Assembly: GCA_013214445.1 (NCBI GenBank)
Contig: JABSPG010000007.1
Location: 1-41,904 of the forward strand
Source: Ekhidna sp.
GTDB taxonomy: Bacteria > Bacteroidota > Bacteroidia > Cytophagales > Cyclobacteriaceae
Length of the DNA: 41,904 nt
Direction: 5' to 3'
Position 1 is the stretch's first letter, and the number at the start of each line of letters is the position of its first letter. The position numbers and the translations under genes were made by a program. Under the pieces are notes generated by a model. The model saw only the letters and a program-made list of their open reading frames with translations. It was not told the DNA's origin and made no database searches. Positions 33,485 through 40,352 of the stretch are shown one piece after another.

Positions 33485-33558
33485 TGGTGTGTACTGGAAT
33501 CGAACCAGTGTCCGTGCTACATACTGTCGCGTGCTCTACCTACTGAGCTTCACACACC
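33485..33558 (-). tRNA. tRNA-like gene, anticodon uncertain (GTA by position)
   Basis: 74 bases. Acceptor GGTGTGT (33552-33558) pairs perfectly with ACACACC (33486-33492), discriminator A at 33485, CCA not encoded. D-arm GCTC-AGTAGGTA-GAGC and T-arm ACTGG-TTCGATT-CCAGT are canonical. By position the anticodon loop is CAGTATG, which lacks U33, and the stem CGCGA/TAGCA has only three of five pairs. Anticodon GTA would mean Tyr, yet bacterial tRNA-Tyr is class II. The gene is either decayed, specialised, or folded differently from what I can see. Confidence 0.7.
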
Positions 33559-33568
33559 TATAATAAGT

Positions 33569-34009
33569 TTAGCTTGTACGTTTCTTTGCAGATTTCTTTA
33601 AACGCTTGCCAGTATAACCTGACTTGCTTGTTACCTTTTGGAATAGTATACCTGTGTATGGGTCATAGTAAGTTTTAACGGAGCCTGTCTTACCAAACTT
33701 ACGTGCTTTGGTTATACGAATCAATGCGCAGTTAGGGTCTATAGCCTGTTGATTACGTTCAAAACCGATATGTTTAATAGTAGTTTCACTATCTTTATAC
33801 TCTAAAGGTTTATCTTTGCTAGATGATTCTACAATAGCACTATACATTAGCTGCATCTTGTTTAATATATTCATGATAGATTTTCCTCTACGTTCAAAAC
33901 CGATATGTTTAATAGTAGTTTCACTATCTTTATACTCTAAAGGTTTATCTTTGCTAGATGATTCTACAATAGCACTATACATTAGCTGCATCTTGTTTAA
34001 TATATTCAT
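33569..34009 (-). CDS. free-standing copy of the helicase C-terminal segment with duplicated N-terminus
   Basis: 146 residues. Residues 1-45 and 46-90 are identical (exact 135-base tandem repeat, each copy with AGAGGAAAATC and ATG), so translation could start at ATG 34009 or 33874 (101 residues). Residues ~83-125 (GFERNQQAIDPNCALIRI, then KARKFGKTGSVKTYYDPYTG) match the last 45 residues of the primase-helicase (27290-27423), including KARKFGKTG. A Lys/Arg-rich tail (KRLKKSAKKRTS) replaces the helicase end. It may act on the helicase hexamer, or be a relic of recombination. Confidence 0.75.
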   Translation of the reverse strand: MNILNKMQLMYSAIVESSSKDKPLEYKDSETTIKHIGFERRGKSIMNILNKMQLMYSAIVESSSKDKPLEYKDSETTIKHIGFERNQQAIDPNCALIRITKARKFGKTGSVKTYYDPYTGILFQKVTSKSGYTGKRLKKSAKKRTS

Positions 34010-34024
34010 GATAGATTTTCCTCT
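33755..34024 (-). repeat. exact tandem duplication, two 135-bp copies
   Basis: 33755-33889 and 33890-34024 are identical over all 135 bases. The unit is 45 codons, keeps frame, and includes ribosome site and start codon. Identity without any substitution points to a recent or actively homogenised duplication. Confidence 0.95.
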
Positions 34025-34035
34025 ACTCTGTATTG

Positions 34036-34323
34036 CTAAAGTACGTAAGTTATTTTGTAGCCTTGGTCAGACCAATACTTAGGGTTAATTGATATAGCCG
34101 TAGTTCCCACAACTCCATCATCACTAAGTATACCCCGCTTACATATTGTTAAGGCCTCATGTACTTTCTTTCTCTCAGTACCAATAAGTTCCCAACCTAA
34201 GAAGAGTTTATCACGCTTGCTAACTACTCTAAATATAGTACCCTGTCCACGCTTCTTTGCATAAAATGCTAGAATATCTTTCTCTTTAAGAGGACGTACT
34301 TTACCTTGTTTAATAGTTTTCAT
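34036..34323 (-). CDS. small protein of unknown function
   Basis: 95 residues, start ATG 34323, two bases after the preceding stop. Basic first half (MKTIKQGKVRPLKEKDILAF, KKRGQGTIFRVVSKRDK) with beta strands; C-terminal GTTAISINPKYWSDQGYKITYV. Possibly an RNA- or DNA-binding beta-barrel; no family recognised. Confidence 0.55.
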   Translation of the reverse strand: MKTIKQGKVRPLKEKDILAFYAKKRGQGTIFRVVSKRDKLFLGWELIGTERKKVHEALTICKRGILSDDGVVGTTAISINPKYWSDQGYKITYVL

Positions 34324-34324
34324 A

Positions 34325-34486
34325 CTACTTACCTGCTTTAATTAGTTGGCGTACTTTAGCAACTCTAAAACCTGCATTACGTTGTCGTGTATTTAACTTA
34401 CAAAAACTTACACCAGATTCTTGGTTATGGCTTCCGTAGTTTTTACTATGAGTTAATACTGGTGCTTCTACATATTCGTTTGTCAT
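34325..34486 (-). CDS. 53-residue basic protein of unknown function
   Basis: Start ATG 34486 with AAGGAAG upstream; stop TAG 34325. Sequence begins MTNEYVEAPVLTHSK and ends with a basic helix (LNTRQRNAGFRVAKVRQLIK). Short and without a family, but a good ribosome site and the tight spacing to the next gene support it. Confidence 0.6.
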   Translation of the reverse strand: MTNEYVEAPVLTHSKNYGSHNQESGVSFCKLNTRQRNAGFRVAKVRQLIKAGK

Positions 34487-34804
34487 GATAGCTTCCTTTA
34501 GACCGTGAATCCACAGTCGTAGTGTTTAAAATTAATCAGTTAAAATAATAATCGGTAAATATTCTTGTAGTATCTATGTATAGACCTATGAAGATTACTT
34601 ACAGGTATCACCCTAGTTATAAGTACTTGTTGTACAATAGTTTGTTACTATGTTACTGTTAGTCGGTTTTGGCCACCACCCTCAAGTCAAGTACTATCTA
34701 AGTACTAGCAATCATCATCCAAAATGGACTCCTATTGTTTATTTCTCTACTTCCTAAGTCAGCTTGAGTCATGCACAACTCTTTCAAGTCATGCACAATA
34801 TAAG
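34487..34804. other. 318-base non-coding region with promoter-like motif and short repeats
   Basis: Contains one copy of the GCTGACTTAG motif (34744-34770), two direct copies of AGTCATGCACAA (34767-34778 and 34787-34798) beside it, and two AGTACT palindromes near 34690-34707. No gene with a start signal is seen. It looks like a regulatory region driving the genes to its left. Confidence 0.55.
34744..34770 (-). promoter_or_regulatory. conserved promoter-like motif, copy 1
   Basis: Minus strand CAAGCTGACTTAGGAAGTAG. It shares about 33 of 37 bases with copy 2 at 36207-36234 and the core GGCTGACTTAG/AGCTGACTTAG with copies 3 and 4. All copies are intergenic and in the same direction, as expected of phage RNA polymerase promoters. 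Confidence 0.55.
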
Positions 34805-35185
34805 TTAGGTTTGTCTGTAGAAGTTATTACTGTCTATCTCTACCCATACATAGCCATCAATTAATATAGGATTGCCGGTCATATGTGGTGCAATAGTCCT
34901 TCTGATAGTTTTCACAAGATACTTATCCCCACAAATACGTACTAAGGTTTTATCACCTGAGCGCATTCCACATCTATAAGCTGAGTGCAGTTTAATTACT
35001 AATCTTAACTGTACTTCGTGAATCGTTACTTCCAGCTTAACAGGTGTTGTATTCTCTCGTACAGGTTCATTTTCAATAGTCTGTGGGATTGGATTATCCT
35101 TAGACTTATTTGCGTAAATGAATGTAACGAGTGTTGCAATACCTATCAGCATAAAGCTTAATGTTAGTTCGTAATCAATCATCAT
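34805..35185 (-). CDS. membrane-anchored protein of unknown function
   Basis: 126 residues, start ATG 35185 or 35182, overlapping the previous stop. Residues ~4-25 (YELTLSFMLIGIATLVTFIY) are one transmembrane segment, followed by a cytoplasmic or periplasmic Pro/Glu/Thr linker and a basic beta domain (VQLRLVIKLHSAYRCGMRSG; VRICGDKYLVKTIRRT). No family recognised. Confidence 0.6.
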   Translation of the reverse strand: MMIDYELTLSFMLIGIATLVTFIYANKSKDNPIPQTIENEPVRENTTPVKLEVTIHEVQLRLVIKLHSAYRCGMRSGDKTLVRICGDKYLVKTIRRTIAPHMTGNPILIDGYVWVEIDSNNFYRQT

Positions 35186-35456
35186 TTACGACCTTAAATT
35201 GTGATGTAGCTAGGAATATATTTAGAGTTCTTGATTCTACCCAAGAGCTGTCTACTAATGTATATGCTAAGTCTCTATTACCTACTTTATAGAACTTATG
35301 ATTATACATACAAACATGAGTAGCTTCCTTGGATTTGGCTACATACTCACGTTCACATCTACTACAGCATCTAATACACCTGCTTAACCAATTAACCCTT
35401 CCGCAATTATTACACGGTACTGAGACTGGGAATCTTCCCTCTGTTACTAGTTTCAT
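35175..35456 (-). CDS. cysteine-rich zinc-finger protein
   Basis: 93 residues, start ATG 35456, with GGAGG supplied by the end of the upstream gene. CNNC (15-18) and CIRCCSRC (27-34) give five or six clustered cysteines, likely one zinc ribbon plus an extra pair. The rest (HVCMYNHKFYKVGNRDLAYTL) is beta-like. Small early zinc-finger proteins often bind host polymerase or nucleic acid, but nothing specific is visible. Confidence 0.65.
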   Translation of the reverse strand: MKLVTEGRFPVSVPCNNCGRVNWLSRCIRCCSRCEREYVAKSKEATHVCMYNHKFYKVGNRDLAYTLVDSSWVESRTLNIFLATSQFKVVNDD

Positions 35457-35457
35457 A

Positions 35458-35595
35458 TTAACCTCCTAATTCAATAGGGTTGCCATCGTTATCTTCACCA
35501 CGACATTTATTACAAACAGACTTGCCGTTAAATAGTACTATCGCTTTACGTTGTTCACAAGAATCACATGGTTTATATACAGTGTACTCTTTCAT
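35458..35595 (-). CDS. 45-residue zinc-ribbon protein
   Basis: Start ATG 35595 shares its A with the previous stop; stop TAA 35458. CDSC (10-13) and CNKC (28-31) form a compact two-pair zinc ribbon with a short acidic tail (GEDNDGNPIELGG), whose GGAGG bases are the next gene's ribosome site. Overlaps on both sides support translation. Confidence 0.65.
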   Translation of the reverse strand: MKEYTVYKPCDSCEQRKAIVLFNGKSVCNKCRGEDNDGNPIELGG

Positions 35596-35744
35596 TATAA
35601 TCCTATCCCATAATCTCTTATCATCCTTATAACATCTAGTGCTATAAGGAATCCAAGTAAAAGTTTACCAATAAACACTTGCTTTTGTAGCTTACGTTTA
35701 TCTCTTCTAAGTTGTGCGTAATGTTGTATCTCTGACTTATTCAT
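35595..35744 (-). CDS. 49-residue small membrane protein
   Basis: Start ATG 35744, overlapping the previous stop by one base (TAATG). A basic start (MNKSEIQHYAQLRRDKRKLQKQ) precedes one hydrophobic segment (VFIGKLLLGFLIALDVI), so it is probably a single-pass inner-membrane peptide with its N-terminus inside. Confidence 0.6.
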   Translation of the reverse strand: MNKSEIQHYAQLRRDKRKLQKQVFIGKLLLGFLIALDVIRMIRDYGIGL

Positions 35745-35875
35745 TAGAAGAAGCCTTTCATAGTTCTATAGATAAAGAATAATATGAATCCAGATGCTAT
35801 GCCAGACAAGCTACATAGTACTAAGAATATAACATTATATATGTACTTTCTTACTAGTTCTTTTAATTTATTCAT
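35744..35875 (-). CDS. 43-residue small membrane protein
   Basis: Start ATG 35875 after GGAATCATCACA; stop overlaps the next ATG. Sequence MNKLKELVRKYIYN then VIFLVLCSLSGIASGFILFF gives a basic head and one transmembrane segment. Related in design, though not sequence, to the next gene. Confidence 0.6.
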   Translation of the reverse strand: MNKLKELVRKYIYNVIFLVLCSLSGIASGFILFFIYRTMKGFF

Positions 35876-35908
35876 TGTGATGATTCCTATTAATGTAAGT
35901 TATTGTTA

Positions 35909-36004
35909 CTAGCGTGTTATAGGTGTTACTTTACAACCTACTAAAGTCTTTTGCTGCATAGCTTTCATGTAGTCTACTATCTGAGCTGTTGTTAATGTTT
36001 TCAT
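35909..36004 (-). CDS. 31-residue microprotein
   Basis: Start ATG 36004 with AGAGGAACC upstream, stop TAG 35909. The peptide MKTLTTAQIVDYMKAMQQKT is helical and basic, with one cysteine. It is the first frame after the RNA polymerase gene and its motif. Real translation is likely from the strong ribosome site, but the length leaves doubt. Confidence 0.5.
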   Translation of the reverse strand: MKTLTTAQIVDYMKAMQQKTLVGCKVTPITR

Positions 36005-36206
36005 GTGGTTCCTCTAGCAAGACAAGCTTGCAGTTAATTAGTTTATACTATTTTGGGTCTACCCATAGTTGGATATGTTAACTAAACTTGATAGCTCCTC
36101 AGTTAACACTTAGCCGATTTAAAGTGAGTCTATCAATAGTTTACGACCTCTCACTACTAGTTACTTATCACTAGCAAGCCTTGTGGAGAAAGAACTGGAT
36201 TGTCCC

Positions 36207-36234
36207 TTCTCTATTTTCTAAGTCAGCTTGACTC
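36207..36234 (-). promoter_or_regulatory. conserved promoter-like motif, copy 2
   Basis: Minus strand CAAGCTGACTTAGAAAATAG, overlapping the last codon of the RNA polymerase gene. It also contains AGTCA-AGC-TGACT, a dyad that could be an operator. It would serve the microprotein cluster downstream. Confidence 0.55.
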
Positions 36235-38191
36235 AGGCACAAAAGTACGAGCTATCTTTATGGTTTAATATCTCCTCAGTAACGATTGGGGTGTACTGTG
36301 GCATTACTGGACGACCTAGTATCTTCATAAGATGTACATGTTGGTCGTTATCAATAAATACTTCTTTATAAGCTGACGCAATAACTGCTTTAAGCTTAGG
36401 AGCATCTAATAAAGTAGTTCTGAAACAATCATGTATAGATGTAAAAGCCTTCAAGCCAGCTTTCTTTGCGTGTACAATAACAGTACGAGCAACTAAAGCA
36501 TCTAGACCTTGGATATAGTTTACAAGGAAAGTACGTACATATTCCTCAGCAGTAGGTTGTGCAGCTTTAACTGTCCAACTACCCTCAGCCTTACCAAAAT
36601 GCATTCTCTTACCTGCTCCAAGGAACAAGCTAAATGAAGGACATACTTCGATAGTAGGTTTAGCAGGTTTAAATACTTGTAAACCATCTGTATGTCTATA
36701 CGTGATATATTCTTTACCTGCTAACTCTAGGTTAACCTTTAAAGTATCTTGTACAGTAGTCTTAAGGTTATTAATCTTAACACCCATAGCTTCATTAATA
36801 GCTTCAATACAATCTTTAGCTACTTGTTGCATATCATTACTTAGTATACCTGCATCACGTAAGTTCTGTAAGTTATCTTTAGAAGTAAGTAAAGCACGTT
36901 CACCACCACCATACTGTACAGCCATGTAAGGTGTTTTGATAAAGCTACGTGAAGCAAAGTCATAACCAAACTTCTCAAGTAATTTCTTTGCAGACATTAC
37001 ATAAGGGTCAGTAGTTTCAGACTTAGGCTTAGTAGTAATACCTGTAGCTTCACCCATTTCAGCATCACCTGCTAAGATAGCAAAGTACTGTGTACCAGAA
37101 CAACGAGCATCTAAGCCAAAACCTAGACGTGAATCACATTTACCTGTGTTCTCGAAATCAGCGAAATCAAGAGCCATACGTACTAATGTAAAAGGCTTCT
37201 TAGGACAATCTTGACGTGTAGCTAGGTCAGTAGACAAAGACTTCTTAAGTGACTGGAACAAGAATTCAATTGGATTATTGGCAACTCGCATTAAGTACTT
37301 ACTGTCTTGGAACTTCTTACCACCTGCACAATCATCTAGTTCGTCTAAGAACATGTTGTATGATTCTGTTGTTTCTACACCTGCGCCAGTTTCTACAGCA
37401 TGTGTTTGATACTTACTTACAAAGTTCTCTACATTATGAGCATATAAAGAACGAGCTAAATCACTAGATTGTGGGTTAGCACCTGCACAAGCTTCATGGT
37501 ATAATCTACCACGTACATCAGCATCATAAGGAGAAGTTAAGATAGGCTCATCCTTCATAGTTTCACAACCAGTTAAGATGTAACCGTATCCATCTAATTC
37601 CATCATTATAGAATTACGTAGGTCTGACATTGGCATAGCTTTAACTCTACCAATTACTTGACCGATTATGTTAAGCATATCACCGTGTACATGATACTCA
37701 GTTGCTTGTAAATGTTGGATTGCTTCCTTAAGTAATTTACTAGGCTTAACCTTTCCACCTTTTACATAGTTAGTAAGACGATTAGCATCATCAAACTTAC
37801 CAGTAGCAGGTAATGTAACATTCTTAGCAAGTACCATCTCATTCCATTTAGGAGTAAGTTGTACAGTGCCATCTTCATTAACAACAAGTAAGTTAAGAGT
37901 TTTAGCAACAGATACTAAAGCACTAGCATTACCTGCTAATGTAATATCTTGGTTAAGTCTACGTACACGGTCTAAATGATAATCTAACTGTACCATTAAA
38001 GAGTCTAGTTCTAACGCTGTATCAAGTGGTAACTCAACAAATGACCAAGTAATAGCAAGAGCTACACAAGCACATTTTTCAGGAGTATGTATATTGATTT
38101 TAGAGCTAGTATAAATAGCACTAGTTAAAGTAGGAGTTACGTTAGAAGTGATACGTTGAGCGTTTTGTAAGTTTAAAGTAATTTGAGTCAT
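36233..38191 (-). CDS. single-subunit DNA-directed RNA polymerase, T7-type, compact
   Basis: 652 residues from ATG 38191 (MTQITLNLQNAQR); the longer frame to 38278 has no ribosome site. GLDARCSGTQYFAIL is motif A (Asp537 in T7), RSFIKTPYMAVQYGGG is motif B with Arg, Lys and Tyr equivalent to T7 627, 631 and 639, and SIHDCFRTTLL is motif C (Asp812). All catalytic residues are present. It is about 230 residues shorter than T7 RNAP, mostly in the N-terminal part and around the specificity loop. Shortening of this kind is seen in N4-type RNA polymerases, which need helper factors. It should transcribe the middle and late genes. Confidence 0.9.
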   Translation of the reverse strand: MTQITLNLQNAQRITSNVTPTLTSAIYTSSKINIHTPEKCACVALAITWSFVELPLDTALELDSLMVQLDYHLDRVRRLNQDITLAGNASALVSVAKTLNLLVVNEDGTVQLTPKWNEMVLAKNVTLPATGKFDDANRLTNYVKGGKVKPSKLLKEAIQHLQATEYHVHGDMLNIIGQVIGRVKAMPMSDLRNSIMMELDGYGYILTGCETMKDEPILTSPYDADVRGRLYHEACAGANPQSSDLARSLYAHNVENFVSKYQTHAVETGAGVETTESYNMFLDELDDCAGGKKFQDSKYLMRVANNPIEFLFQSLKKSLSTDLATRQDCPKKPFTLVRMALDFADFENTGKCDSRLGFGLDARCSGTQYFAILAGDAEMGEATGITTKPKSETTDPYVMSAKKLLEKFGYDFASRSFIKTPYMAVQYGGGERALLTSKDNLQNLRDAGILSNDMQQVAKDCIEAINEAMGVKINNLKTTVQDTLKVNLELAGKEYITYRHTDGLQVFKPAKPTIEVCPSFSLFLGAGKRMHFGKAEGSWTVKAAQPTAEEYVRTFLVNYIQGLDALVARTVIVHAKKAGLKAFTSIHDCFRTTLLDAPKLKAVIASAYKEVFIDNDQHVHLMKILGRPVMPQYTPIVTEEILNHKDSSYFCA

Positions 38192-38259
38192 TTGATGGTT
38201 TCTCTGTATTAAGTTAAGTTGTATTAAGTATAAGTATATGTATAAGTATGTATTAAGTG

Positions 38260-38481
38260 TTAGTATTCTATCTGACAAGTACCATTAGCAGTACTTATAT
38301 CTTTACGTTCTATACCTTGTGCTATGTAAGTTCTTACACAAGCTGATTCTGATTGGTAAGCTTCGTAGTCAGCCTTAATTAACTGTCCAGTATTATATAG
38401 CGATATAGATAAGAGACTAACTATAGTCACTATAAAAGCTATGTATGTAGTTGTATTACTATGTATATTCGATAGTTTCAT
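38260..38481 (-). CDS. small membrane protein with C-terminal cysteine pair
   Basis: 73 residues from ATG 38481 (MKLSNIHSNTTTYIAF); overlaps the preceding stop. One transmembrane segment (YIAFIVTIVSLLSISLY) then ADYEAYQSESACVRTYIAQG and TANGTC; two cysteines about 20 residues apart suggest a periplasmic disulphide. No family recognised. It precedes the RNA polymerase. Confidence 0.55.
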   Translation of the reverse strand: MKLSNIHSNTTTYIAFIVTIVSLLSISLYNTGQLIKADYEAYQSESACVRTYIAQGIERKDISTANGTCQIEY

Positions 38482-38482
38482 G

Positions 38483-38680
38483 TTATTTAACTCCATTAGA
38501 TGAGTTGCTTGCTATTATAGACAGGTCTTGTTCAGAACCTTGTACAGTTAACTCATTCTCATCAAAGTGCATAAGAACTAATATAGCTCCAAAGACAAAT
38601 AAAGCAGCAAGTACCGATTGAGATACTATGTAAGTGATAAGTATAACTAGTATAAATGATATGTATAAGATGATTTGCAT
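38483..38680 (-). CDS. small two-pass membrane protein
   Basis: 65 residues, start ATG 38680 with AGGAGC upstream. Residues 3-20 and 24-40 (IILYISFILVILITYIVS; LAALFVFGAILVLMHF) are hydrophobic, followed by an acidic tail. It could be a holin-like or host-membrane-modifying protein; nothing decides this. Confidence 0.6.
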   Translation of the reverse strand: MQIILYISFILVILITYIVSQSVLAALFVFGAILVLMHFDENELTVQGSEQDLSIIASNSSNGVK

Positions 38681-38682
38681 GA

Positions 38683-39090
38683 TTAAGCTCCTTTTATATT
38701 TTGTACATAGTACTTAAGCATATCTTCGTATGACATTTCTTCTAAGTCTGTGTTACTTTCCCAACTATCTTCTTCACAGTACATGAAGTGGTGAGATAGT
38801 ATATCATACAAATCTTCTTGACTTGTATTACATAAGCTTGTTAATTCCTTTATAGCTTCCTCTCCATCTACTATATCATCACCTTTAGTTAGGTACATAG
38901 TGCCACATGTAGATACTTCCACATCAACTATAACTTTAGATGTGATAGTGTTGAAGAATCCCCAGTAGATAAAACCTGAGAACTCATCAATTCCAAATGT
39001 TACAGATAAACCTGTGTAATCATCTTCGCAGATACTAGTGATGATTTGAGCATTTGTTTGAGCTTGAGTAGTGATAGTTTGAATAGTCAT
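38683..39090 (-). CDS. strongly acidic protein of unknown function
   Basis: 135 residues, start ATG 39090 with AGGAAT upstream. Acidic residues far outnumber Lys/Arg, especially in the last 50 (DILSHHFMYCEEDSWESNTD, then LEEMSYEDMLKYY). An early position, beside the RNA polymerase, together with high negative charge is typical of DNA-mimic anti-restriction proteins such as T7 Ocr, but no sequence match to Ocr is visible, so this stays a guess. Confidence 0.6.
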   Translation of the reverse strand: MTIQTITTQAQTNAQIITSICEDDYTGLSVTFGIDEFSGFIYWGFFNTITSKVIVDVEVSTCGTMYLTKGDDIVDGEEAIKELTSLCNTSQEDLYDILSHHFMYCEEDSWESNTDLEEMSYEDMLKYYVQNIKGA

Positions 39091-39092
39091 GA

Positions 39093-39293
39093 TTAAGATT
39101 CCTGTGTAGTAGTAGTTAATTTAGCATCTAAGTTAAGTTCATGTGTTAAGTACGTGAAGTAACCTAACATAGCTGTTAATGTACAAGTTATAAGTAAGTC
39201 TTGCGTATCAATGTAAACTGCAACGCTTGTGTAGATAGTAATTAGAGCTAAGATGATAGTTACTATGTAAGTCTTGATAGTTAATGTATTCAT
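39093..39293 (-). CDS. small two-pass membrane protein
   Basis: 66 residues, start ATG 39293, overlapping the GIY-YIG stop. Two hydrophobic segments (YIVTIILALITIYTSVAVYI and LLITCTLTAMLGYFTYL) are joined by a short polar turn. No family recognised. Confidence 0.6.
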   Translation of the reverse strand: MNTLTIKTYIVTIILALITIYTSVAVYIDTQDLLITCTLTAMLGYFTYLTHELNLDAKLTTTTQES

Positions 39294-39652
39294 GATGTAT
39301 AGCCTTGTATAGTTGATGGTGTAATTCTGTTAATTAGTTGTGTGTATATCTTTACTTGTTTATTTGTAAGTGTTGGAGGTCTATAACTATGTTCTAGCTC
39401 ACCACCTCGTACCTTGTCTACACCTTTATAGTGTATAAGTAGTGATGTTATTAAGTACTCATAACTCTTAGCTTTATGTTTAGGTACTGTGTAAACTCTG
39501 GATAGTCCTAATACCGCGTACTTATTAGTCCAAGTATTAGGATTACGTATGTGGTCTTGTAACCTACTACTTACACACTTAGTTATGCCTACGTAGTATC
39601 TGTTATCCTCAAGCTTAAGTATGTAGATGTATCTGTGTATGTATCTGTTCAT
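39290..39652 (-). CDS. GIY-YIG endonuclease
   Basis: 120 residues, start ATG 39652 with GAGGT upstream. YIYILKLEDNRYYVGITK is the GIY-YIG signature in variant form, with the Arg in SSRLQDHIRN and a Glu in SYEYLITSLL as the likely catalytic residues. The small size is a bare nuclease domain, typical of freestanding phage GIY-YIG enzymes, which are homing or host-DNA-degrading. It is the first gene after the 700-base repeat-rich gap. Confidence 0.8.
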   Translation of the reverse strand: MNRYIHRYIYILKLEDNRYYVGITKCVSSRLQDHIRNPNTWTNKYAVLGLSRVYTVPKHKAKSYEYLITSLLIHYKGVDKVRGGELEHSYRPPTLTNKQVKIYTQLINRITPSTIQGYTS

Positions 39653-39807
39653 GTATTACCTCATGTATAAGTGCGAAGCATAAAAGAGAAGAAGCGTAAG
39701 CAATAGAAGCATAAAGAAGACTACTTAGTCCTGTTTAGTATGCTGTATAAAACTGTATAATTCACTGTATAATGTCCTGTATATGGACACTGTATCGATT
39801 GTATGAT

Positions 39808-39835
39808 GATTCAATTACTAAGTCAGCCAATCGTA
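39808..39835 (-). promoter_or_regulatory. conserved promoter-like motif, copy 4
   Basis: Minus strand GGCTGACTTAGTAATTGAAT. It shares the core and the following TGAATC with copy 3. It lies about 155 bases upstream of the GIY-YIG start. Confidence 0.5.
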
Positions 39836-40185
39836 TTCTGAATGGTATAAATTGCGTATAGGCTTACGTAAGAGGCTTACATTTGATACTGGGTATTATT
39901 GATTAAATACTGTATAGAGTACTGTATAGTGTGTGTGCCCCTCTATTTATGTTGTCGACTTCACTACACCTTCAACAACCAAACAGTACTTATCTAACAA
40001 CTACACAAGCCCTACACAGGTCTAACACAGTAATTACACAAATAATACACAGGAGCTTATTCAAGATAGAGAGCTTAATACACTGTATAGTATTTGTACA
40101 AACACTGCGCAAGCCCTTATGTAGTAGGCTATGCAGGAATTACCTAGGATACAAAACTATGTTGGATTACGTAGGTTTGTTAGGT

Positions 40186-40213
40186 GATTCATATCCTAAG
40201 TCAGCCTGACTGG
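40186..40213 (-). promoter_or_regulatory. conserved promoter-like motif, copy 3
   Basis: Minus strand GGCTGACTTAGGATATGAAT, with upstream AGTCA-GGC-TGACT forming a perfect dyad. It lies about 140 bases downstream of the 40353 gene stop. Confidence 0.55.
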
Positions 40214-40352
40214 TACACTGTTATCAGACAGAACACAAAGGGTAAGTAAGAGGTTGTTATACTAACTTACATAGAGCCAGTAAAAATGACTATGAATCCA
40301 CACTCATACTCACTATGCTATGAACTACTCTTTATGCTTTATTGCTTCGCTA

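Larger units (their letters stand above)
39653..40352. other. 700-base non-coding region rich in short repeats, with two promoter-like motifs
   Basis: No supported gene. It has about eight copies of CTGTATA (clustered 39739-39795, again at 39909-39927 and 40081) and a run of CACA/ACACAG elements (39990-40055), plus motif copies 3 and 4. This arrangement suggests an early promoter/regulatory region or an origin with protein-binding iterons; a T-rich or AT-rich melt zone is visible around 39739-39800. Confidence 0.55.

Noticed and set aside
33485..33558. Attachment site (attP) at the tRNA-like gene
   Set aside because: No integrase or excisionase is visible and the gene is phage-internal with full-length arms.
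33755..34024. 135-bp direct repeats as a CRISPR or mobile element end
   Set aside because: Two contiguous identical coding units, no spacer, no transposase or terminal inverted repeats.
39931..40209. 92-codon plus-strand frame
   Set aside because: No ribosome site, covers repeat-rich intergenic DNA, and opposes the direction of all genes.
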